Source: Anaerolineales bacterium
GTDB taxonomy: Bacteria; Chloroflexota; Anaerolineae; Anaerolineales; Villigracilaceae
Direction of reading: 5' to 3'
DNA length: 32,690 bases
Assembly: GCA_021462845.1 (NCBI GenBank)
Contig: JAJTXU010000026.1
Span: 1-32,690, forward strand
The position numbers were made by a program, and so were the translations under genes. Below, piece after piece: positions 15,188-23,507 of this stretch. Every line of letters starts with the position of its first letter. Position 1 is the first letter of the stretch. The notes under the pieces are model-generated. The model saw nothing but the letters and a program-made list of their open reading frames with translations, was not told where the DNA came from and ran no database searches.

Positions 15188-16654
15188 ATGACCACCATTG
15201 ACCTGACCGTAGACAAATCCCGCCGCGCGCGAGCCATCCAACGCGCCAAAGAAAAAAATATCGTCATCCCAACGTACGCGCAAATGAAAGACCCGTCGAA
15301 GATTCCCGCCAAAGTGAAGGATGAGTTGAAAGGCATCGGGCTCTGGGATATTCATCCGCGCAACCTCTTTCGGATCAACTGGCACAACCAGCCCACCGCT
15401 TCAGGCGGGACGTTTGGCGGAGTCAACTTCGTCGAGCTTCCCTCCTCTTTGACCGGCGTCCCTGCCCGCATCATAGCAGTCGTGGGGAAGTGGTTCCCGA
15501 CGGGAGCGCATAAGGTTGGGGCGGCGTTTAGTTGTCTCGTGCCGAGGCTGGTCACAGGTCAGTTTGACCCGACGACGCAGAAGGCGGTCTGGCCCTCCAC
15601 AGGGAATTACTGTCGCGGCGGCGCGTATGATTCCGCATTGCTGGGGTGTGAGTCTATTGCGATCCTGCCCGAGGGGATGTCGAAGGAGCGATTCGAATGG
15701 CTGGCGAAAGTCGCAGGTGAGACGATCAAGACGCCCGGGTCCGAATCGAACGTCAAGGAAATTTTCGATAAATGCTGGGAGTTGAAAAAGTCTGGTCAGG
15801 ATTTGATGATCTTCAATCAATTTGAAGAGTTTGGAAATTACCTCTGGCATTTTGAAGTGACGGGTCACGCGATGGAAGAGGTCTTCAAGCAAGTCGCGGG
15901 CAAGCATGGGCGCTATCGCGGCATGGCGTCTGCGACGGGTTCGGCAGGGACGATCGCCAGCGGCGATTACATGAAGAAGTTGTTCCCCGATTCGAAGATC
16001 GTCGCGAGCGAGGCGCTGCAATGCCCCACGCTTCTCGAAAACGGATTCGGCGCGCATCGCATCGAAGGCATCGGCGACAAACATGTGCCGTGGGTTCATA
16101 ATGTGAAAAATACCGATGTTGTCACCGCGATTGACGATAACGCCGTCGTCAACCTTGCGCGTCTGTTCAACGAAGAATCGGGACGACAATATCTCGTCGA
16201 ACAAGGCGTGCCAGAATCTCTAGTCTCCAATCTCGACTTGTTTGGTTTCTCTGGCATCTCAAATGTTTTGTCTTGTATCAAAACCGCCAAATATTACGAA
16301 ATGGACGAGAACGACGTGATGATCACCATCCTCACCGACTCGATGGAACTCTATCGCTCGCGCCTGCATGAGATGCATCAAGAGTTTGGCGAATACACCG
16401 AACGCAACGCCGCCGCCGACTTCGCCCGCTACCTGCACGGCGAATCCACTGATAATATGCTCGAACTCCGTTATCCCGATCGCCGCCGCGTGCATAATTT
16501 GAAATACTACACCTGGGTCGAGCAACAGGGACGCACGTATGATGAAATTCAAAAGCAATGGTATGAGCCAACTTATTGGACCGATGTGCAAGTGCAAGCC
16601 GATGAGATTGACGAGCTGATCGTTGAGTTTAACAAGGAAGTTGGAATCGCATAA
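15188..16654 (+). CDS. Fold-type II PLP-dependent enzyme (cysteine synthase / TrpB-like superfamily)
   Basis: 488 aa. The PLP-lysine motif is WFPTGAHKVGAAFSCLVPRL (about 99-118), followed by WPSTGNYCRGGAYDSALLG as cofactor-side loop and ASATGSAGTIASGDYMKKLFP as the Gly-rich phosphate-binding loop. It is longer than cysteine synthase (about 310) or TrpB (about 400), with an N-terminal extension and a helical C-terminal part carrying YYEMDENDVMITILTDSMELY. Relatives are annotated simply as PLP-dependent beta-subunit proteins in Chloroflexota and Actinobacteria; the reaction is not known to me. It is probably a beta-replacement or elimination on a Ser/Cys-like substrate. RBS AGGAG supports the start. 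Confidence 0.85.
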   Translation: MTTIDLTVDKSRRARAIQRAKEKNIVIPTYAQMKDPSKIPAKVKDELKGIGLWDIHPRNLFRINWHNQPTASGGTFGGVNFVELPSSLTGVPARIIAVVGKWFPTGAHKVGAAFSCLVPRLVTGQFDPTTQKAVWPSTGNYCRGGAYDSALLGCESIAILPEGMSKERFEWLAKVAGETIKTPGSESNVKEIFDKCWELKKSGQDLMIFNQFEEFGNYLWHFEVTGHAMEEVFKQVAGKHGRYRGMASATGSAGTIASGDYMKKLFPDSKIVASEALQCPTLLENGFGAHRIEGIGDKHVPWVHNVKNTDVVTAIDDNAVVNLARLFNEESGRQYLVEQGVPESLVSNLDLFGFSGISNVLSCIKTAKYYEMDENDVMITILTDSMELYRSRLHEMHQEFGEYTERNAAADFARYLHGESTDNMLELRYPDRRRVHNLKYYTWVEQQGRTYDEIQKQWYEPTYWTDVQVQADEIDELIVEFNKEVGIA

Positions 16655-16665
16655 TTCCTTTGCGA

Positions 16666-16671
16666 TATAAT
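16666..16671 (+). promoter_or_regulatory. Possible -10 box for a leaderless nucleotidyltransferase transcript
   Basis: TATAAT ends 7 nt before ATG 16679. This ATG is preferred over ATG 16670, which overlaps the box itself, and no RBS is present. Confidence 0.4.
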
Positions 16672-16678
16672 GAAAATC

Positions 16679-17302
16679 ATGAGCGCAGTTTATCCCGCAT
16701 TCAAGTCTCGGTCAGTAGATGAGATCCTGAACGAGTCGGAGGCGTTTTTCATGAAAGAAGGCAAAGTTCACCTTACCCTGAAACGTCTCACGCAGGCGCT
16801 CCAAGCAGAATCCATTCCTTATGCGATTATTGGCGGCATGGCGCTCAACTTGTTGGGATATACCCGCGAAACTGTGGATGTGGGCATCCTGCTCACACCG
16901 CAAGGACTGGAGCGATTCCGCGAGCGGTTGGTGGGTAGGGGATACGTTCCAGCGTTCAACGGGGCAACCAAAAGTTTTCTGGATGCAGAAACTCGAGTCA
17001 AGGTGGAGGCTCTTGTCACCGGCGAGTACCCGGGTGATGGCAAGCCCAAACCTGTTGCCTTTCCTGAACCAGACTCGGTTAGTGTGGAGCGCGATGGTTA
17101 TCGCGTGATCACACTTGAGAAATTGATCGAGCTCAAACTTGCATCGGGTATGACCGCGCCGCACCGCCTGCGCGATCTCGCAGATGTGCAGGATTTGATC
17201 TCCCTCCTGGAATTGCCGCTGAAGTTAAGCGAGCAATTGGACTCTAGCGTGCGGAATGAGTATCGGCGGCTATGGGAAACTGTGCAACAAGCGCGGGGGT
17301 AG
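16679..17302 (+). CDS. Nucleotidyltransferase-fold protein (AbiEii/MNT-like), catalytic motif altered
   Basis: 207 aa. The pattern YAIIGGMALNLLGYTRETVDVGILLTPQG is the GGxA...R.T.DhD signature of nucleotidyltransferase-fold proteins used in toxin-antitoxin and resistance systems. The second acidic residue expected after DV is Gly here (DVG), so the metal site looks incomplete. KVEALVTGEYPGDG could supply another acidic residue, and the C-terminal half (VITLEKLIELKLASG...RLRDLADVQDLI) is the typical helical part. It is followed by a broken HTH antitoxin-like ORF, which hints at an old toxin-antitoxin site. Function unknown; the ORF track's first ATG (16670) is an alternative start. Confidence 0.7.
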   Translation: MSAVYPAFKSRSVDEILNESEAFFMKEGKVHLTLKRLTQALQAESIPYAIIGGMALNLLGYTRETVDVGILLTPQGLERFRERLVGRGYVPAFNGATKSFLDAETRVKVEALVTGEYPGDGKPKPVAFPEPDSVSVERDGYRVITLEKLIELKLASGMTAPHRLRDLADVQDLISLLELPLKLSEQLDSSVRNEYRRLWETVQQARG

Positions 17303-17351
17303 TTTTTAACTCTCTGCAAAAAATGAGAGTGATCGTAGAAAAGGAGTTCGC

Positions 17352-17495
17352 ATGAAGGATGAATTATTCGACAAGTTGATTGCCAGTGTGCGCGAAGGCG
17401 GCAAAATCCTGCGCGGTAAAGCAAAGCCCTCCCGCGTATTTGTTATTAGAGCATCCAAAAACAGAAAAGCGAGTGCAAAACTTCAACTTGCATAG
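17352..17495 (+). pseudogene. Truncated HTH-type antitoxin/regulator remnant
   Basis: A 47-codon ORF, too short for the ORF track, with an excellent RBS (AAAAGGAG, 6 nt from ATG). MKDELFDKLIASVREGGKIL closely resembles the N-terminus of HigA/NadS-like helix-turn-helix regulators, where it is normally followed by the SxxxFA-type HTH. Here, after about residue 33, the text becomes a short basic tail and stops. Another reading frame over 17450-17495 gives LEHPKTEKRVQ, which might be a leftover of the original C-terminus after an internal deletion. It lies just after the nucleotidyltransferase gene. Confidence 0.5.
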
Positions 17496-17573
17496 AAGCA
17501 CAAACGAATAGTTAGGTAAAACTGGCTGCGGTTAAGTACTACAATCAATCCATCTAATTCACGGAGGTTGACC

Positions 17574-18200
17574 ATGGCGCTGATCCAATTCACCCGTAAC
17601 TACCGCGACCTAAGCACGGATGCAGGTTTCCAGTTCGAGTTCTTCTGCGACCGTTGCGGAAACGGCTACCAGACCGAATTCCAAGCCTCGGCGATGGGAA
17701 CCGCAACCAATATTTTAGATGCCGCAAGCAATCTCTTTGGCGGAGCGCTTGGCAAAGCCGCGAACGTAGCCCGCGGAGTCCGTTCGGCGGGATGGGAGAA
17801 GGCGCACGATAACGCCTTTGCCGAAGCTGTAGAGGAAGCCAAGCCGCACTTCCACAAGTGCAAGCGGTGCGGCAAATGGGTGGACGATGATTGCTGGAAT
17901 AACGGACGTTCCTTGTGTAAAGACTGCGCCCCCGACATGCAGGAAGAGATGTCGTCCATTCAAGTGCAAGCCGCCATACGCGATGCGCAAGAAAAAGCCG
18001 ACACGGTGGATTACGTTTCCGCCGATCAATTCAAACAAACCATTGTGACAACTTGTCCGCATTGCGGCGCGAAAGCGAGCGGCGGAAAATTCTGCCAGGA
18101 GTGCGGCAAACCTCTCGCGGCGGAAAAGTTCTGCAAGAACTGCGGAGCAAAAATGGAAGCAGGCGCAAAATTCTGCGCCGAGTGCGGAACGAAGCAGTAA
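17574..18200 (+). CDS. Multi-zinc-ribbon protein
   Basis: 208 aa cytoplasmic protein with four Cys pairs-of-pairs: FFCDRCGNGY near residue 25, CKRCGKWV...LCKDC at about 96-120, CPHCG...CQECG at about 160-177 and CKNCG...CAECG at about 183-205. The last two are classic zinc ribbons (double zinc-ribbon, DZR-like). Between the first and second lies a Gly/Ala-rich helical stretch (AASNLFGGALGKAANVARGVRSAG). Such proteins often act as scaffolds or nucleic-acid/protein binders; no specific role can be named. GGAGG 6 nt upstream supports ATG 17574 over the in-frame TTG at 17568. Confidence 0.8.
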   Translation: MALIQFTRNYRDLSTDAGFQFEFFCDRCGNGYQTEFQASAMGTATNILDAASNLFGGALGKAANVARGVRSAGWEKAHDNAFAEAVEEAKPHFHKCKRCGKWVDDDCWNNGRSLCKDCAPDMQEEMSSIQVQAAIRDAQEKADTVDYVSADQFKQTIVTTCPHCGAKASGGKFCQECGKPLAAEKFCKNCGAKMEAGAKFCAECGTKQ

Positions 18201-18224
18201 AACCCGCGTTATCCAAAATCATTA

Positions 18225-18273
18225 GTGGAAAGTGGAAGGTAGAAAGTAGAAAGTAGAAGGTAGCAAGCATGCC
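18225..18273. repeat. Heptad-period degenerate tandem array H3
   Basis: Seven 7-nt units of type gtggaaa / gtagaaa / gtagaag in perfect phase, just after the zinc-ribbon gene. The opposite-strand version (ccacttt units) appears at 18311-18324 in array H4. Confidence 0.75.
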
Positions 18274-18310
18274 CGAGTTAAGTCGAAGGGTAGCGAGTAG
18301 AATCTACCCA

Positions 18311-18407
18311 CCACTTTCCACTTTCTATCTCGCCCTCCTCAATCCTCTAATCCTCTAATTCTCTGCTCTTCCAGTCTCCAATCTCCAGTCTCCAATCTCT
18401 CCTCCTC
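18311..18407. repeat. Heptad/octad-period degenerate tandem array H4
   Basis: Two ccacttt units, then units of type aatcctct with an 8-nt period (18341-18364), then cagtctc / caatctc units with a 7-nt period (18372-18399). The array ends exactly at the ATG of the next ORF. Its reverse complement closely matches the in-gene array at 31387-31445. Confidence 0.75.
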
Positions 18408-18974
18408 ATGCCCATCTCTCCCACTTCTCTAATTCTCGTTTGCCTCTTACCCTCTCCTCGAGATTTGGAAATCGCACGGCTCCTCGGCTGGTATCGAATC
18501 CCACTTCGCACCGCGCCGAAAGTTGTGGCAGTGGATTACCTCGCTTTCTATCAGCCCTCCGCGTTTGGCGATCACAGCGGACAGATCGAATTCATCGCGC
18601 AAGTGAAGGGACACGAACTCACCACGCGCGGCGAACTCCTCAAAGATGAGGCGGATCATCCGCGCGCGAAAGAGGAGTATTTCAAAATTCAACTCGGCGG
18701 GCTCGAGAAATTGAGCGAACCCATCCACTCCGACAAATGGAAGCGTCTCACCTTCCTCTACACAACGGGCGAATATCTGCTCAATGCAAAAATGCTCAAC
18801 GACCTCGTCGTTCAAAGCGAGGAGCGCGACCTGCTGTGGAAGAGTCTGCGCGAACGCGCCGAGAATGAGCAACTCTACAAGGTTGATCTGCCCGAAGCCG
18901 ACATCCCTCCCGATGTGTTGATCGCGTTGTTGGGAATCAAAGAATCGCAGGAACCCTATGGCGACTCTGATTAA
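18408..18974 (+). CDS. Conserved protein of unknown function, coupled to dihydropyrimidinase
   Basis: 188 aa, family not recognised. It is soluble, with no signal peptide, and has a regular alpha/beta composition. Noticeable stretches are PSPRDLEIARLLGWYRIPLR, VDYLAFYQPSAFG, KGHELTTRGELL and WKRLTFLYTTGEYLLNA. The recurrent His, Asp, Glu and Lys residues could make a metal or nucleic-acid site, but that is a guess. The annotated ATG is where repeat array H4 ends, so the first dozen residues may be repeat-derived. The stop overlaps the start of dihydropyrimidinase by 17 bp, implying translational coupling and perhaps a shared pathway. Confidence 0.65.
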   Translation: MPISPTSLILVCLLPSPRDLEIARLLGWYRIPLRTAPKVVAVDYLAFYQPSAFGDHSGQIEFIAQVKGHELTTRGELLKDEADHPRAKEEYFKIQLGGLEKLSEPIHSDKWKRLTFLYTTGEYLLNAKMLNDLVVQSEERDLLWKSLRERAENEQLYKVDLPEADIPPDVLIALLGIKESQEPYGDSD

Positions 18975-20370
18975 GAACGGGACTCTCGTCACCGCCGAAA
19001 AAACATTTCAAGCCGATATATTGATTCAGGATGAAAAGATTCATCGCGTCTCTCCGGGACTTGAGGCTGATTCGGCGTTGACGATTGACGCGTCGGGCAA
19101 GCTGATCCTCCCCGGCGGCGTAGACCCGCACGTCCACCTCGACCTCCCCATGTTCGGCACCGTCTCCTCCGACGACCATTACACCGGTCACAAAGCCGCC
19201 GCCTTTGGCGGGACAACTACAGCGATGGACTTTGTAGTTCTGGAAGATAAGGGTTTTAAGTATTCTGTTGACCTCTGGCTCGAAAAATCCCAAAAAGCCG
19301 CGATTGACTATTCCTTCCACATGAACCTCACACAGTTCAACGACAACATCGCCAAACAGATTCCGTCCCTGCGCGAGATGGGAATCCAAACCATCAAAGT
19401 CTTCACCGCCTACAACGGACGCCTCCGCCTCGACGATGGCAGTATCTTCAAAGCCTTGCAGATCGCCCGCGACAATGGAATGTTAGTCATGGCTCACTGC
19501 GAAAACGGAGACGTGATCGAAACGCTGGTCACTCAAGCGCTGATGGCTGATCACCTGACCCCCGAATGGCACGCGCTGACTCGTCTCGCGTGGGGCGCAG
19601 TGGAAGCAACCTTTCGCATGGCGGCGATGGCTCAGCAAGCGGATACGCCCGTCTACATCGTCCACATGAACGCGGGCGGCGAAGTGGACATGCTCAAGTA
19701 CGCCCGCGAGCGCGGCGTCAAAGTGATGGGCGAGACCTGCCCGCAATATTTATTTTTCACGATTGATAACTTGCGTCAGCCCGATGGCGCGAAATGGATC
19801 TGCTCCCCGCCGATGCGAACAAAAGAGGACAACGCGCGCTTGTGGCAAGGATTGACCGAAGGCATCGTGCAAACCGTTGGCACGGATCATTGTCCCTTCT
19901 TCTTTGATGGGACGAAGCCGATTTTGTATGAAGGTGAAAAAATTGCCATCCCCGGCAAGGAATTAGGCAAAGACGATTTCACAAAAATCCCGAACGGACT
20001 ACCCGGGATTCAAGATCGCATGCCCGTGTTATGGACGACAGGAGTCCGCGCTGGGAAAATTACCGCGAATCAATTTGTCGCATACATGTCCACAAACCCC
20101 GCGAAGGTTTTCGGCTTATATCCGCGCAAAGGCGCACTGCTCGAAGGCTCCGATGCCGACGTTGTGATCTGGGACCCCGAAAAGAAAGTGAACTATGGCG
20201 TTGCCACGTCGCATCAACGCACGGACTATAACTTGTATGAAGGCTGGGAATTAACAGGCTACCCCGAAAAAGTCTTCCTGCGAGGCAAATTAATCGTGGA
20301 TGGAAACGAGTGGAAAGGGAAACGAGGGGAGGGTCAGTTTTTGAAAAGAGGGGAAGGTCAAATGATCTAG
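18958..20370 (+). CDS. hydA: Dihydropyrimidinase / D-hydantoinase family amidohydrolase
   Basis: 470 aa, full length. The binuclear metal site is complete: DPHVHLD (His58, His60), IKVFTAYNG with the Lys147 expected to be carboxylated, His180 in MAHCEN, His236 in YIVHMNAGGE and Asp310 in GTDHCPF. SPPMRTKEDN and GLPGIQDRMP are typical of dihydropyrimidinases, which open dihydrouracil/dihydrothymine or hydantoin rings in pyrimidine degradation. The C-terminal GKRGEGQFLKRGEGQ tail is also normal for the family. Together with the molybdenum hydroxylase about 14 kb away, it may point to purine/pyrimidine breakdown, but they are not in one operon. A strong terminator follows. Confidence 0.93.
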   Translation: MATLIKNGTLVTAEKTFQADILIQDEKIHRVSPGLEADSALTIDASGKLILPGGVDPHVHLDLPMFGTVSSDDHYTGHKAAAFGGTTTAMDFVVLEDKGFKYSVDLWLEKSQKAAIDYSFHMNLTQFNDNIAKQIPSLREMGIQTIKVFTAYNGRLRLDDGSIFKALQIARDNGMLVMAHCENGDVIETLVTQALMADHLTPEWHALTRLAWGAVEATFRMAAMAQQADTPVYIVHMNAGGEVDMLKYARERGVKVMGETCPQYLFFTIDNLRQPDGAKWICSPPMRTKEDNARLWQGLTEGIVQTVGTDHCPFFFDGTKPILYEGEKIAIPGKELGKDDFTKIPNGLPGIQDRMPVLWTTGVRAGKITANQFVAYMSTNPAKVFGLYPRKGALLEGSDADVVIWDPEKKVNYGVATSHQRTDYNLYEGWELTGYPEKVFLRGKLIVDGNEWKGKRGEGQFLKRGEGQMI

Positions 20371-20371
20371 G

Positions 20372-20412
20372 AGAGAACCCGGATTCCGGCGAGATATCCG
20401 GGTTCTCTTTTA
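20372..20412 (+). terminator. Rho-independent terminator after dihydropyrimidinase
   Basis: Perfect 12-bp stem AGAGAACCCGGA / TCCGGGTTCTCT with a 13-nt loop, followed by TTTTA on the plus strand. The convergent minus-strand gene ends 10 bp away. Confidence 0.87.
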
Positions 20413-20421
20413 GTTGCAATT

Positions 20422-21456
20422 TTAGAAGCCTGATCTCTTTGTGAAGTTCCGCAGTTCCCTCTTTGCGCGATTGATCTGTTTCAAATGAGGTTGCTTTTTG
20501 AGTGTGAATCCCACTTCCTCGGCAACGGGTTGCAGGAGGAGATAGAGCATATCATCTTTGATGAGGATTTCTTTGGGCGGGAGACCCTCCGCTAGTTTCT
20601 CCACGACGATGGCAGGGATGTCAGACCACATATCGTCGATGGAGGGAAGAGGAGTCAGCATGTCAACGCCCACGATCATGCCGCTTTCGTGGTCGGCAAG
20701 CATGAGCATAAATGGGAAGAACGGCCGTTCGTTTCGTTTTTCCTGAACGGGTTCTTCCATCATATAAAAATCAATTTCCAGGGTTAACTTTCCCGGCATC
20801 AAGGCGCGGAGATATTCGAGCGCTTCCTCATTCATCTTGAGGTCGAGTATCTTTTCCTCGCGAAATACGATCTGTTGTACGCTGTCTTCCCACGCGCCGT
20901 TATTTCTTACGCGTACCAGATAGTCCTGGTCAGTTACGGGCGTGAAAAGATTTGGGTTTTCTTTAAAGCGCGGCGCCATTTCCAACACTTGTTCCAAGGC
21001 GCAGATAAGAATCTTCGCTTCATCCCTTTCGATAAACCAGGGGAGGCAACCCGGGCGATAACTGCGGAATTGGGGCCAGGCTTTCGCGCCGCGATATTTG
21101 AGACCCAACTGTTTTATAACATCACGGTCTTCCTTGGCGATTATGTCTCGATCTTCGAAGGATGCCTGCAACTGTGGAAATTGTAATGCGAACTCGGGTG
21201 TGAGTTCGGGTCCTCCTGCGTGCATCTGCCAAAAGCCGCTCAATCCTCGTACTCCCTGATAGACGGCGACGGCAAGATGCTCGCCCAGCGTCCCCATCAC
21301 GCTGATGAATCCTAACTCTCCCGTCTCTGGCATCTGGATACCAAAGATATCGTCCTCCTCCATCCACTCCCAGGGCGCAAGGTCCTTGAGTTGCGCCATT
21401 AGATCGTAAAGTTTTCGCCATTCCTCAAGAGAGGGTGTGTGTTTCATAGTTTCCAT
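20422..21456 (-). CDS. DUF6930/DUF7309-like protein of unknown function
   Basis: 344 aa, soluble, no signal peptide. The N-terminal half (about 5-160) with EWRKLYDLMAQLKDLAPWEWM, GEHLAVAVYQGVRGLSGFW and GAKAWPQFRSYRPGCLPWF resembles the DUF7309 type. The C-terminal half (about 225-335), with PFFPFMLMLADHESGMIVGVDML and PPKEILIKDDMLYLLLQPVAEEVGF, resembles DUF6930, often associated with SEC-C/plasmid pRiA4-type accessory proteins. I am working from memory, so the DUF names are tentative. GAGG 7 nt upstream supports the first ATG. It is preceded by a degraded fragment and the histidine kinase. Confidence 0.65.
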   Translation of the reverse strand: METMKHTPSLEEWRKLYDLMAQLKDLAPWEWMEEDDIFGIQMPETGELGFISVMGTLGEHLAVAVYQGVRGLSGFWQMHAGGPELTPEFALQFPQLQASFEDRDIIAKEDRDVIKQLGLKYRGAKAWPQFRSYRPGCLPWFIERDEAKILICALEQVLEMAPRFKENPNLFTPVTDQDYLVRVRNNGAWEDSVQQIVFREEKILDLKMNEEALEYLRALMPGKLTLEIDFYMMEEPVQEKRNERPFFPFMLMLADHESGMIVGVDMLTPLPSIDDMWSDIPAIVVEKLAEGLPPKEILIKDDMLYLLLQPVAEEVGFTLKKQPHLKQINRAKRELRNFTKRSGF

Positions 21457-21518
21457 TTCATTGCCTCTTTTCCTTTTTGAGCAGATTCTTCAATCGGGCG
21501 CCTGCATACGCCCTTCGT

Positions 21519-21683
21519 TCATCCGGTAGTTGAACTGCTGGCTGAACCCTCCAACAACTCCCTTACCCTCTCATGCCCTGCATACACCCCGCGATACTTT
21601 TCAGGCAACAGCGCCGCGATTCTACACATCACTTCATCTGTCGCTCGTTGAACGGCGGCGATGGTCAATTTGTATAGCGCCAA
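21519..21683 (-). pseudogene. Probable C-terminal fragment of a PlsC-like acyltransferase
   Basis: A 54-codon frame that opens right after the histidine kinase stop and has no RBS; the first usable codon is TTG 21683. The text TDEVMCRIAALLPEKYRGVY resembles the C-terminal tail of 1-acyl-glycerol-3-phosphate acyltransferases of Chloroflexota. The catalytic NHxxxxD part is absent, so this looks like the leftover of a deleted or displaced gene. The similarity is from memory and the fragment is short. Confidence 0.4.
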
Positions 21684-21689
21684 ACGATT

Positions 21690-23444
21690 TCATCTCTTCG
21701 CGTGATGCAGACGATCTGTCGCCTCTTCGGTAAGCGGAATATACACTTGAATCCTCGTACCTTTCCCCGGCGCAGAATCGATATTGAGCAAGCCGCTCAC
21801 CAGTTCCGTTCGCTCGCGCAGGTTTACCATTCCCAGACTGCCACGCTTATCGTAGGATCGGTTCACCGATTCGACATCAAAACCCAAGCCGTCGTCCTCG
21901 ATCTCCAGCAATGCGATCCCGGTTTCAAAAGGTCTTAATCGCACCCAAATATGCACCGCGTTGGCATGTTTGCGCGCGTTGTTCGTTGCCTCTTCGATAA
22001 TATAGAAGATCACACCTTGCTTGCCCATCTCCATGTTTTCGAGCATCTTTTCATCGACATTAATGACGACGTTCTGTTGAAATGTCTCACGCATCTTTTC
22101 CGCCATCGCTTCGAGGGCGGCGGTAAGCCCTTGCGACTCAAGGATGAGCGGGCGCAACGTAAACAGCATGTGACGGATCTCCTTTGTGGTGCGATGCGCC
22201 AATTCTTCGATCTTCTTCAACTCATCCGTCGCCTCGTCGACATTTTTCGTCATCATGCGTCGCGCAATATTGATTCGCATCGCCATTGCCGCCACCGATT
22301 GCGTCGGGCCATCATGCAGGTCGCGCGCCAATTTTTTACGCGTCTCCTCCTGCACTTCGACCATGCGTTCTTTTTCCTCCACAAGGTCCTGGTATAACCG
22401 CGCGTTCTGCACCGCGATCACCGCCTGCCTGCCGATAATATCAAGTAAGCCGCGGCGTTCCGGCGTAAAATAATTCTGGTCGGGGTGGGCAAAGAGCATC
22501 ATGCCATACACGTTGAATCCGCTACGGAGGGGAAAGCAATACGCCGCGGTACAGGACCGTAGGGCAATGATACGACCGAGTTCGGGATCATACCCCACGT
22601 CGGTGGAAAGAAGCGGCTCGCCATCATCAAAAATTTTCTTGAGAATACCTTCATTGCCGTGCAGGTTAACGCGCATATCCGCGTTCGTGTACCGCCGCGC
22701 CGAACCGACGCGCAATTCATTCCCGCGAAACAAATAGACGGCGCTCACCAGCCGCTCGTCCAGTTCAGGTTCATCGGGATCGGCGGTAGGATTCAACGCC
22801 GAGTACCCAAGGTCAAGCGCAGAATCGAGCACGCGCTTGTAACTCAGCGTGGCTGTCAGCGTGGAGGTCAATTCATAGATGGCGCGCAGGCGTTCGCTTT
22901 CCATGTTACTGCGGCGCTCCTCCGCGTCCAACCGGGTGCGGCGCTGGAAACGTAAACGCCGCATCAACATCCGTCCCCCCACCCCGCACACCAGCGTAAA
23001 CAACACAGTGAGCGTTAATCCATTTGAAATGGAAAAAGTAAAGCCATTCACAAGCGAAGCGCGCGAAACAAACAACTGCCACGCGATGAACAAGGCGCCC
23101 GCCACCAACGACCCCATGAGTTCAAAATACACCGCGCCGGTGAGAATTGGGTACAACCCGGTCCATATCGAGGCGTTGCCCAGCCCGCCCTGCAAATAGA
23201 AAAATAAGGCGGCGAGCATAAAATCAACAGCCAGCACAATGTACCGATGAAAGCGGATGCGCAAGTTCATCCCCGCCACTATGCTCATGGCAATATTCCA
23301 CAACGCCATTAACAGAACAATAGTCAGCGAAACCGCGTTGATCAAATCGCGCAATCCCAATGACACAAGCAATCCTACCAGCGTCACCCAACGCAGGGAT
23401 ACCGCCAGCCAGTCTGCCACATACGGCGTTTCAAATTTACGCAT
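21690..23444 (-). CDS. Orphan NarL/DegS-type sensor histidine kinase with GAF domain
   Basis: 584 aa. About five to six N-terminal transmembrane helices (residues about 12-30, 36-58, 68-84, 92-108, 110-127, 137-158) form an integral-membrane sensor. A coiled linker and a GAF domain (about 185-350, ending with DIIGRQAVIAVQNARLYQDL) follow. HisKA_3 has LARDLHDGPTQSVAAM with phospho-acceptor His377, and the ATPase domain has EEATNNARKHA, DDGLGFD and GSLGMVNLRERTELV. Kinases of this class pair with LuxR-type response regulators, but none is in the window. TATCAT ends 7 nt before the ATG, suggesting leaderless transcription. Signal unknown. Confidence 0.9.
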   Translation of the reverse strand: MRKFETPYVADWLAVSLRWVTLVGLLVSLGLRDLINAVSLTIVLLMALWNIAMSIVAGMNLRIRFHRYIVLAVDFMLAALFFYLQGGLGNASIWTGLYPILTGAVYFELMGSLVAGALFIAWQLFVSRASLVNGFTFSISNGLTLTVLFTLVCGVGGRMLMRRLRFQRRTRLDAEERRSNMESERLRAIYELTSTLTATLSYKRVLDSALDLGYSALNPTADPDEPELDERLVSAVYLFRGNELRVGSARRYTNADMRVNLHGNEGILKKIFDDGEPLLSTDVGYDPELGRIIALRSCTAAYCFPLRSGFNVYGMMLFAHPDQNYFTPERRGLLDIIGRQAVIAVQNARLYQDLVEEKERMVEVQEETRKKLARDLHDGPTQSVAAMAMRINIARRMMTKNVDEATDELKKIEELAHRTTKEIRHMLFTLRPLILESQGLTAALEAMAEKMRETFQQNVVINVDEKMLENMEMGKQGVIFYIIEEATNNARKHANAVHIWVRLRPFETGIALLEIEDDGLGFDVESVNRSYDKRGSLGMVNLRERTELVSGLLNIDSAPGKGTRIQVYIPLTEEATDRLHHAKR

Positions 23445-23507
23445 GTTTCCAATGATACTCGAAAAGTATTAGGATATTTCCGCCCGAGTTTGCAGATAGA
23501 TTACGAA

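Noticed and set aside
20279-20362. Repeated GKRGEGQ / KRGEGQ at the end of dihydropyrimidinase as a possible repeat capture.
   Set aside because: This kind of tail (GKRGxGxFLKR) is normal in dihydropyrimidinases.
21530-21733. Plus-strand 67-aa ORF in the gap before the histidine kinase.
   Set aside because: No RBS, no recognisable family, and it runs antisense through the kinase end and the acyltransferase-like fragment.
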